Assembly: GCA_023412635.1 (NCBI GenBank)
Contig: JAEYNI010000017.1
Span: forward strand, 1 to 12,842
Length of the DNA stretch: 12,842 nt
DNA from: Bacillota bacterium
GTDB lineage: Bacteria; Bacillota; Clostridia; Acetivibrionales; DSM-1351
Direction: 5' to 3'
The first letter of the stretch is position 1. The number at the start of each line of letters is the position of its first letter. Shown piece after piece: positions 6,992 through 12,842 of the stretch. Made by a program: the position numbers and the translations under genes. The notes under the pieces were generated by a model. It searched no databases. It was not told where the DNA came from and was given only the letters and a program-made list of their open reading frames with translations.

Positions 6992-8026
6992 TTAATCAAG
7001 TTCTTCTTCCTCAAGTTCCTCTGCTGATTCAGTAACTACAGGAGCAACCGTCAGATTATTTCTGACCAGCTTTTCGATTTCCAAGCACATTGCGGTGTTT
7101 TCCTTTAAGTACTGCTTGGCATTTTCACGGCCCTGACCGATACGCTGTCCGTTGTAAGAGAACCATGCCCCACTCTTGTTTACGATATCATTGTTTACGG
7201 CTATATCAAGAATGCTTCCTTCCCTTGAAATACCTTCTCCGTAAACAATATCAAATTCTGCTTCTCTGAAAGGAGGAGCTATCTTATTTTTAACTACCTT
7301 AACTCTTGTTCTGTTTCCTACAATCTCATTTGCCTGTTTTATGGACTCAATTCTTCTTACATCAAGACGCACCGATGAGTAGAATTTTAACGCTCGTCCA
7401 CCCGGAGTTGTTTCTGGATTTCCAAACATTATTCCAACCTTTTCACGAAGCTGGTTTATAAATATGGCTGTTGTTCTTGATTTGCTGATAACTCCTGCAA
7501 GCTTACGAAGTGCCTGTGACATAAGTCTGGCCTGTAAACCAACATGTGCATCACCCATCTCCCCGTCTATTTCCGCTTTTGGTACAAGAGCAGCAACCGA
7601 GTCAACAACAATAACATCTATCGCCCCGCTCCGAACAAGAGCCTCAGTTATTTCCAAGGCCTGTTCACCTGTATCAGGCTGTGAAACTATCAAATTATCT
7701 ATATCAACCCCAAGTTTTTTTGCGTAAACCGGATCAAGGGCATGCTCTGCATCAATAAAGGCCGCCTCCCCACCCGCTTTTTGCGCTTCGGCAATTATAT
7801 GCAATGCAACTGTTGTCTTACCAGATGATTCGGGTCCATATATTTCAACTATTCTTCCTCTGGGTACTCCTCCGACGCCAAGAGCAATATCAAGGCTAAG
7901 GGAGCCGGTGGGTATAACCTCCACATTCATATGTGCATTCTCGCCCAACTTCATAACAGCACCTTTACCAAACTGTTTTTCAATCTGACCAAGGGCCATT
8001 TCTAGTGCTTTTTTCTTTTCTAACAT
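6992..8026 (-). CDS. recA: Recombinase RecA
   Basis: DNA-dependent ATPase that forms filaments on single-stranded DNA for strand exchange, and acts as coprotease for LexA cleavage in the SOS response. The 344-aa protein has the Walker A loop GPESSGKTT (about 64-72), Walker B IDVIVVDSVAALVPKAEI, NQLREKVGIMFGNPETTPGG covering loop L2, and an acidic tail ending EELEEEELD. All core motifs look intact. The ATG at 8026 has AGGAGG 7 nt upstream. An in-frame TTG at 8042-8044 is excluded because the Shine-Dalgarno would then lie inside the gene. It lies just downstream of murJ (79 bp) but has its own promoter with a LexA box, so it is expected to be DNA-damage inducible. Confidence 0.98.
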   Translation of the reverse strand: MLEKKKALEMALGQIEKQFGKGAVMKLGENAHMNVEVIPTGSLSLDIALGVGGVPRGRIVEIYGPESSGKTTVALHIIAEAQKAGGEAAFIDAEHALDPVYAKKLGVDIDNLIVSQPDTGEQALEITEALVRSGAIDVIVVDSVAALVPKAEIDGEMGDAHVGLQARLMSQALRKLAGVISKSRTTAIFINQLREKVGIMFGNPETTPGGRALKFYSSVRLDVRRIESIKQANEIVGNRTRVKVVKNKIAPPFREAEFDIVYGEGISREGSILDIAVNNDIVNKSGAWFSYNGQRIGQGRENAKQYLKENTAMCLEIEKLVRNNLTVAPVVTESAEELEEEELD

Positions 8027-8049
8027 GGGGTGACCTCCTCGCAATTATA

Positions 8050-8061
8050 GAACATCTGTTC
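8050..8061. promoter_or_regulatory. LexA (SOS) box of recA
   Basis: GAACATCTGTTC fits the Gram-positive LexA core GAAC-N4-GTTC exactly, and the palindrome extends one more base on each side (8049-8062). It covers the predicted transcription start of recA, so LexA binding would block initiation. I found no second GAAC-N4-GTTC in the window, including upstream of cinA and recX. Confidence 0.88.
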
Positions 8062-8068
8062 TGTTTTT

Positions 8069-8097
8069 ATTATATAGATTTTTTTTCCTCTAGTCAA
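8069..8097 (-). promoter_or_regulatory. Sigma-A promoter of recA
   Basis: TTGACT (8097-8092) and a perfect TATAAT (8074-8069) are separated by 17 bp on the minus strand, squeezed between the murJ stop and recA. Transcription would begin near 8062, at the edge of the LexA box. Confidence 0.82.
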
Positions 8098-8105
8098 TGT
8101 AAAAT

Positions 8106-9695
8106 TTATTTTTTTAGTGCCTTGGCAAACCTTCCCAGCAGTTTATTCTTGAATTGAACTGCTTCTTCAACCTTCAGCAGCATTGTAAATCCGAAATAAA
8201 CAAGTGCTCCAATAACAATTTCCACGCCTAACACTACTATTTCAATAATCTTTGTATGCAATGTGTAGCCGTTTGTAAAGTCAATAGGAAATAATTTATT
8301 TATTCCAAAAATAACTATACCCATTACAACGGCTGCTTCCAATAACTTTACAGAATACATGGCAAGCTTTTTCCAACCCATTCCATTCATTTTCTTTGAC
8401 AATATGTACATCATTGCAGTCATAGTGAAAAGACTTGAAATTGAATATGCAAGTGCCATACCGGCAGGTCCTAGCGTTGTTCCCTTAAGGAATATCCAAC
8501 AAAGTCCATAGTTAAGTACTATTGAAACGATTCCTACGTACAATGGTGTTTTTGTATCATTATTAGCATAAAATGCTCTGTTAAGTATTGCCAGCATGGA
8601 CTGGGCAAGCATGGCTGCGGTAAAGAACAACAGTACATTTCCAGCGGTAACAATTCTCTGGCTGTCAATGTTGGCTGACCATTTGTAAACCACACTGATG
8701 ACAGGTCTGGATATAACTAAAAAAGCTATGGCAGATGGTATTATTAAGTACAGTATTGTTTTAAAGGCACTGTTAGTAATTCTTTTAAACTCATCAACCT
8801 GCTTTAGTGCTAATTTTTCCGACATTGTGGGCAGCAATGCAGTCCCCAAACCCATTGCAAATATACCATAGGGCAGCTGCCAAATGTCATTTGCATTGTA
8901 GTAGGCAGTAATGCTACCCTCCTGCTCGAACAGTGAAATAAAGTTCAGCGATATGAGTATGTTTATCTGGACGATTGCAGATGCAGCCAGAGAAGGGATT
9001 GCCAGTCTGAACAGCTTTCTGAAGCCCGGATGCCGCCATAGCAGTTTTGGTCTGTAATATTTCAAATTTGGGTATGCAAAAGATACTTGTATCAGGAAAT
9101 ACATTATGGCGCTTGCAAGCACTCCATATGCCACATAATGCACTCCGTACCGACTAAGGACAAAAATACTCAATGCCGTCCCTAGATTATAGATTGATGG
9201 ACCATAGGCAGCTGCTGCAAATCTCTGGTAGGAATTCAGCACGCCGTTTGTCATCCCCGCAAGCATCATGACCCCTACTGACGGAAACAGGATTCTGGTC
9301 AGTTGGATGGTTGTTTCTCTTACCTGACCTTCCAGCCCCGACGCAGTCATTGAAACAACCCAGGGTGCAAATATAACTCCAAGGGTGCTTACAACAAGCA
9401 TTGCTATAAATATTACATTTATAAAGGTTCCTACTGCTTTCCAGCCGTCTTCTTCCTCACCTCTGGCCAGATACCCCGATAGAATGGGAATCAATGCCGC
9501 AGATATTGCGCCGCCGATCAGGAGATTGTACATGAGATCGGTTGTTCTGAAGGCCGCCAGAAGCGAATCCGACTGGGATGCTGTAAGTAAATTGTTTATT
9601 AAGATTGTACGCAGATAGCCTGTGATACGGCTGACAACCAATGATGACATGACTATAATGGCGGCGCCTGTTATCTTTTTATTGTTTGAGCTCAA
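8106..9695 (-). CDS. murJ: Lipid II flippase MurJ (MviN family)
   Basis: Polytopic membrane protein of the MOP superfamily that moves lipid II across the cytoplasmic membrane for peptidoglycan synthesis. At 529 aa, with about 14 hydrophobic spans, it has the family length. The N-terminal SRITGYLRTILI with Arg29, and the SDSLLAAFR stretch with Asp43, align with functional Arg24 and Asp39 of E. coli MurJ. PYGIFAMGLGTALLPTMS (about 275-292) and FYANNDTKTPLYVG are further family signatures. The start is a TTG (9693-9695) with GGAGG 7 nt upstream; no better ATG exists nearby. It lies 53 bp after cinA and just before recA, an insertion into the frequent cinA-recA pairing. A small GC-rich hairpin sits beside its ribosome-binding site. 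Confidence 0.93.
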   Translation of the reverse strand: MSSNNKKITGAAIIVMSSLVVSRITGYLRTILINNLLTASQSDSLLAAFRTTDLMYNLLIGGAISAALIPILSGYLARGEEEDGWKAVGTFINVIFIAMLVVSTLGVIFAPWVVSMTASGLEGQVRETTIQLTRILFPSVGVMMLAGMTNGVLNSYQRFAAAAYGPSIYNLGTALSIFVLSRYGVHYVAYGVLASAIMYFLIQVSFAYPNLKYYRPKLLWRHPGFRKLFRLAIPSLAASAIVQINILISLNFISLFEQEGSITAYYNANDIWQLPYGIFAMGLGTALLPTMSEKLALKQVDEFKRITNSAFKTILYLIIPSAIAFLVISRPVISVVYKWSANIDSQRIVTAGNVLLFFTAAMLAQSMLAILNRAFYANNDTKTPLYVGIVSIVLNYGLCWIFLKGTTLGPAGMALAYSISSLFTMTAMMYILSKKMNGMGWKKLAMYSVKLLEAAVVMGIVIFGINKLFPIDFTNGYTLHTKIIEIVVLGVEIVIGALVYFGFTMLLKVEEAVQFKNKLLGRFAKALKK

Positions 9696-9710
9696 TTAAT
9701 AGCCTCCATG

Positions 9711-9726
9711 AGCCGCAGTTGCGGCT
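9711..9726. other. Small GC-rich hairpin beside the murJ ribosome-binding site
   Basis: AGCCGCA and TGCGGCT form a perfect 7-bp inverted repeat with a 2-nt centre, ending 3 nt before the murJ Shine-Dalgarno (9703-9707). On the plus strand it is followed by a T-run (9732-9738) and would look like a terminator, but no plus-strand gene ends here. On the minus strand there is no T-run. Confidence 0.5.
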
Positions 9727-9748
9727 GCTGATTTTTTTCTTTCGTAAA

Positions 9749-11008
9749 TTATACTTTACTGCCGGTATCTATTTCGAACTTCAAAATATACCTTCTGATC
9801 ATATCAAAAACATACAGAGCTGTAATGTTTCTAATTTTGCTCCTGTTTCCCAGCAGTCTCAGTTCCTTTGTTATTGTACCCTGTTCAGAGGACAGACCAA
9901 TGTATACCAGACCAACCGGCTTTTCAGGTGTCCCCCCGCCGGGACCGGCTATACCTGTAATAGATACCCCAATGTCTGTCTTTAATCTTCTTCTGATACC
10001 TTCAGCCATTTCAAAAGCAGTTTCACGACTTACAGCTCCATAGTTAAGCAAGGTTTCCTTCTTAACGCCAAGGTATTCTTCTTTTGACTCATTGGAATAC
10101 GTTACGGCTCCACCCATAAAAACCTTTGAAATTCCCGGAATATTAGTCAGAGTCTGTGAAACCAGTCCTCCAGTACAGGATTCTGCCGTAGACAGGGTAA
10201 GATTGTTATTCAGAAGAAGTTCAGCTGCCACCTGAGCAAGGGTCTTATCCTCCTCGGAATATAGACAGTGCCCGGTTCTTTTTCGGATTTCCTCAATAAC
10301 AGGATTCAGAAGTTCTTCTGCTTCCTGTCCTTGTTCCACCTTTGCCGAAACTCTTATGGTTACTTCTCCCTCTTTTGCATAGGTAGCAATTGTCGGATTG
10401 GTTTGGCGGTCAATCAAATCCAGTATTTTTGTTTCCATGGCTGATTCACCAATACCAAAAACTCGTAAAAACTTTGACTCAATGGTATAACTGCACTTTT
10501 TCTTGAAATAGGGAAATACAAAGTCATTGAACATGGGCTTCATTTCTGAAGGAGGCCCCGGAAGCATGATAATTACTTTCTCGTGCAATTCAATAATACA
10601 GCCGGGAGCTGTTCCGTTGTTATTCTTAAGAATTATGGAATTCTCGGGCATATACGCCTGTTTCTCATTGTTTTGTGTCATTTCCCTGCCTAATTTTTTG
10701 AAAAAGGCTTTAATGTCCTCAAGACTCTCATTATGAAGCACCAGTTTTCTTCGGCAGATTTGTGAAATTGTTTCCTTTGTCAAATCATCCTGAGTAGGGC
10801 CAAGACCTCCTGTTGTTATTACAACATCACATCTTTTAAGAGCCAGTTCAAGACTTTCCTTCAGTCTTTCAGGATTATCTCCTACAACACTATGATAATA
10901 AACACTGACACCAACATCAGGGAGTTTTGAAGACAAGTACTGTGCATTTGTATTTACAATCTGCCCCATGAGCAGTTCGGTTCCAACAGCAAGAATTTCA
11001 GCTTTCAT
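9749..11008 (-). CDS. cinA: CinA-family nicotinamide-nucleotide amidohydrolase / competence protein
   Basis: Two-domain protein of 419 aa. The N-terminal half is a molybdopterin-binding-like domain: MKAEILAVGTELLMGQIVNTNA at the start, then TTGGLGPTQDDLTKE at about 71-85. In some relatives this domain has ADP-ribose pyrophosphatase activity. The C-terminal half is the PncC-type NMN deamidase, with STAESCTGGLVS and later TGIAGPGGGTPEKPVG, which recycles NMN to nicotinate mononucleotide. It acts in the cytosol; a link to competence is known in some Gram-positives. The frame is open 34 codons further upstream, but that stretch has no homology, and the ATG at 11008 begins exactly where the family begins, with AGGAAGG about 11 nt upstream. 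It is first in the cinA-murJ-recA run. Confidence 0.94.
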   Translation of the reverse strand: MKAEILAVGTELLMGQIVNTNAQYLSSKLPDVGVSVYYHSVVGDNPERLKESLELALKRCDVVITTGGLGPTQDDLTKETISQICRRKLVLHNESLEDIKAFFKKLGREMTQNNEKQAYMPENSIILKNNNGTAPGCIIELHEKVIIMLPGPPSEMKPMFNDFVFPYFKKKCSYTIESKFLRVFGIGESAMETKILDLIDRQTNPTIATYAKEGEVTIRVSAKVEQGQEAEELLNPVIEEIRKRTGHCLYSEEDKTLAQVAAELLLNNNLTLSTAESCTGGLVSQTLTNIPGISKVFMGGAVTYSNESKEEYLGVKKETLLNYGAVSRETAFEMAEGIRRRLKTDIGVSITGIAGPGGGTPEKPVGLVYIGLSSEQGTITKELRLLGNRSKIRNITALYVFDMIRRYILKFEIDTGSKV

Positions 11009-11044
11009 TATAAAGTCATCCTTCCTAACAAGTAGTTCTTTAAT

Positions 11045-11053
11045 ATTATACCA
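11045..11053 (-). promoter_or_regulatory. Extended -10 promoter of cinA
   Basis: On the minus strand TGG followed directly by TATAAT (11053-11045) gives an extended -10 element. No good -35 is seen at 16-18 bp upstream. The leader to the cinA ATG would be about 30 nt. No LexA box is near it. Confidence 0.6.
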
Positions 11054-11298
11054 ACCTGAAAGCAAAAAGTAAGCTGTTAATGAAGAAAAAGATGTAAAAT
11101 GATTGTCCAAAACTGAACCAGACGGGATATTTCGGAAATGTTAAATAAATCAGTACTTTATTATATATATTATACCATATTATCCATATAATACAAGCCT
11201 TTTTTCGACTACAATAATTCATTAAACAGTTATATAATATCTTTAATACTTCTTCAAATCATTAACATTAAAATTTTAATTCGGGAGGATTTCACTTT

Positions 11299-12336
11299 AT
11301 GAAGGCTTTGTTTATAGGCGGAACAGGAATAATCAGCACAGCTATCTCAAATTCATTGGTAAGGCAGGGTTGGGAATTATATTTATTAAACCGGGGAAAT
11401 AACAGTGACAGAGCCCCTGAAGGTGTAAAGCTCATCAAAATGGACATAAATGATGAAGAAAAGGTTGAAGCTCTGATTAATAATCTTGATTTCGATGTTG
11501 TAGCTGATTTTATAGCTTTCGTACCTTCCCAGGTGGAACGTGATATAAGATTGTTTTCAGGCAGAACTAAACAGTACATATTTATAAGTTCAGCCTCAGC
11601 TTATCAGAAGCCCCTTTCCGATTATAGAATAACTGAGTCCACTCCCCTTGCTAACCCTTATTGGGAATACTCCAGAAATAAAATTGCCTGTGAGGAGCTA
11701 CTTATTGCAGAATACAGAAAGAATAGGTTTCCTGTAACCATTGTTCGACCAAGTCATACTTACGATGACAGGAGCATACCTCTCGGGGTACATGGTAGTA
11801 ACGGCAGTTGGCAGGTCGCCAAGCGCATGCTGGAAAACAAGCCTGTAATAATTCACGGTGACGGTACTTCTCTATGGACTCTCACTCATAACAGCGATTT
11901 TGCAAAGGGTTTCATTGGACTTATGGGTAATATACACGCTATAGGTGAAGCAGTAAACATAACTTCCGATGAGAGTCTGACCTGGAATCAGATATATGAA
12001 ATAATTGCTGCTGCTCTCGGTGTCAAACTGAATGCGGTGCATATACCGTCGGATTACCTGGCTGCATGTAGTAATTATGATTTTACCGGTTCTTTGATTG
12101 GGGACAAAGCCAATACCGTTGTATTTGATAATTCAAAGCTAAAAAGGCTGGTTCCGGGCTTTAATGCAACAGTTCGTTTTGATCAGGGTATCAGAATTAT
12201 TCTTGACAAGGTACTTTCACATCCTGAACTTCAGAAGGAGGACGCAGAATTCGACATCTGGTGCGACAGGGTTATCGAAAATTATCAAGCCTCAGCAAGA
12301 AATTTTCTTCGCAATGCTGCTAAGTGCCAGCTCTAA
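11299..12336 (+). CDS. NAD-dependent epimerase/dehydratase family protein (atypical SDR)
   Basis: A 345-aa Rossmann-fold oxidoreductase; the substrate is not evident. The N-terminal MKALFIGGTGIIS carries the glycine-rich dinucleotide loop (Gly7, Gly8, Gly10). NRG at about 31-33 follows beta-2, where the adenosine ribose is bound, and D49 in KMDIND lies after beta-3. FISSAS (95-100) and Y124-S-R-N-K128 supply the Ser, Tyr and Lys of the SDR active site. The VTIVRPSHTYDDR segment and WTLTHNSDFAKGF are typical of nucleotide-sugar epimerase relatives. The ATG at 11299 has GGGAGGA 9 nt upstream. It is divergent from cinA across a 290-bp AT-rich gap. A TATAAT at 11233-11238 could be its -10, but its -35 is poor. 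I see no terminator after it, and an AraC-type regulator follows on the same strand. Confidence 0.85.
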   Translation: MKALFIGGTGIISTAISNSLVRQGWELYLLNRGNNSDRAPEGVKLIKMDINDEEKVEALINNLDFDVVADFIAFVPSQVERDIRLFSGRTKQYIFISSASAYQKPLSDYRITESTPLANPYWEYSRNKIACEELLIAEYRKNRFPVTIVRPSHTYDDRSIPLGVHGSNGSWQVAKRMLENKPVIIHGDGTSLWTLTHNSDFAKGFIGLMGNIHAIGEAVNITSDESLTWNQIYEIIAAALGVKLNAVHIPSDYLAACSNYDFTGSLIGDKANTVVFDNSKLKRLVPGFNATVRFDQGIRIILDKVLSHPELQKEDAEFDIWCDRVIENYQASARNFLRNAAKCQL

Positions 12337-12511
12337 TTACTCTGTCCTTGCTCAACCCAAGTTATATTAACACATTCAAAGAATAGAAAATATATAAATT
12401 CCTGTACGCAAAAAATGGACGTCAAATTTACTTGGTTAACAGATATAAGCATAAAATATCAAGAATACTATTTTATTCAGCGATATACTCTAAACAAATA
12501 GGAGGCGAAAA

Positions 12512-12842
12512 ATGGATTTTATAACGAGTATCCAAAAAGCAATAGATTATATCGAGGATAATATTTTTGATAACCTTGAATATCACTTGATAGCAAAGCA
12601 GGCCTGTATGTCCAGTTATCATTTTCAGAGAGTTTTTTCCCTTGTTTGTAACTGTACATTGGGCGAGTACATCAGAAATAGAAGACTTACTCTTGCCGGT
12701 TCGGAATTGCTGACAACGGATCATAAAATTATTGATATTGCACTTAAACACGGATATGATTCGCACGAAAGCTTTTCACGTGCCTTTACTCGTTTTTATG
12801 GTATGGCTCCTTCGGTGGCGCGCAATCGAAAAAGTCTTCCTG
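12512..12842 (+). CDS. AraC-family transcriptional regulator, N-terminal part (cut by window edge)
   Basis: An open frame from the ATG at 12512, with AGGAGG 6 nt upstream, runs off the right edge after 110 codons. It encodes an AraC/XylS DNA-binding domain at the very N-terminus, both helix-turn-helix units being visible. The first is LEYHLIAKQACMSSYHFQRVF (about 22-42). The second is KIIDIALKHGYDSHESFSRAF with TRFYGMAPSVAR (about 74-106). The placement at the N-terminus, beginning with FITSIQKAIDYIEDNI, suggests the class with a C-terminal GyrI-like effector domain, but that part is outside the window. It follows the SDR gene by 175 bp with no terminator seen, so it may regulate or be co-expressed with it. 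The ligand is unknown. Confidence 0.9.
   Translation, partial: MDFITSIQKAIDYIEDNIFDNLEYHLIAKQACMSSYHFQRVFSLVCNCTLGEYIRNRRLTLAGSELLTTDHKIIDIALKHGYDSHESFSRAFTRFYGMAPSVARNRKSLP

Noticed and set aside
8027..8044. Upstream TTG start for recA (adds MRGGHP)
   Set aside because: The added codons are the Shine-Dalgarno itself (GGAGGT); the ATG at 8026 is correctly spaced from it.
9711..9738. Plus-strand intrinsic terminator (GC hairpin followed by a T-run)
   Set aside because: No plus-strand gene ends upstream of it; all genes here read on the minus strand, so it is kept only as a hairpin near the murJ start.
11009..11110. N-terminal extension of CinA by 34 codons
   Set aside because: The extra residues are not part of the family and cover the predicted promoter (extended -10 at 11045-11053). 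The ATG at 11008 begins exactly at the conserved MKAEILAVGTE.
11292..11579. Minus-strand 95-codon frame opposite the SDR gene
   Set aside because: It is antisense to a clear Rossmann-fold coding sequence and has no recognisable motif.
12337..12511. Possible terminator or promoter in the SDR-AraC gap
   Set aside because: No stem longer than about 4-5 bp followed by T residues, and no -35/-10 pair with acceptable spacing could be found.
12473..12766. Minus-strand 97-codon frame near the right edge
   Set aside because: It is antisense to the AraC-type gene, whose plus-strand translation shows both helix-turn-helix units; no independent support.

Overview
The window is AT-rich and compact, with Firmicutes-type Shine-Dalgarno sites (GGAGG) and frequent TTG/GTG starts. 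The protein sequences and gene order suggest a low-GC anaerobic Clostridia genome, probably close to Ruminiclostridium/Clostridium cellulolyticum. That genus placement is inference from gene content, not a database match. Nearly all of the window is core chromosome. I see no mobile element, CRISPR array, tRNA or rRNA.

Layout, in the direction of transcription for the minus-strand block (right to left). (1) cinA-murJ-recA-recX, for NMN amidohydrolase/competence protein, lipid II flippase, recombinase and RecA regulator. recA has its own sigma-A promoter overlapped by a clear LexA (SOS) box. A long 16-bp-stem hairpin separates recA from recX. (2) rimO-pgsA, for ribosomal protein S12 methylthiotransferase and phosphatidylglycerophosphate synthase. 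The two genes overlap by 17 bp, are driven by a TTGACA-17-AATAAT promoter and are closed by an intrinsic terminator. (3) fapR-plsX-fabH-fabD-fabG (fabG cut by the left edge), the start of a fatty-acid/phospholipid synthesis operon. It is led by its own repressor and has a sigma-A promoter followed at once by a 17-bp FapR-type operator.

On the plus strand at the right end are an atypical short-chain dehydrogenase/epimerase of unknown substrate and the start of an AraC-family regulator, cut by the right edge. These two look like the only accessory genes here.

How the parts work together: malonyl-CoA sensing by FapR would set transcription of plsX (acyl-phosphate for glycerolipid synthesis), fabH (first condensation), fabD (malonyl-ACP supply) and fabG (ketoreduction). 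pgsA just upstream uses the resulting CDP-diacylglycerol. recA and recX form the SOS-linked recombination pair. I find no wholly new system. The items most worth a second look are the fabH start (apparently no ATG/GTG/TTG that keeps the first beta strand), the recA-recX hairpin, and the FapR ligand-pocket substitution.
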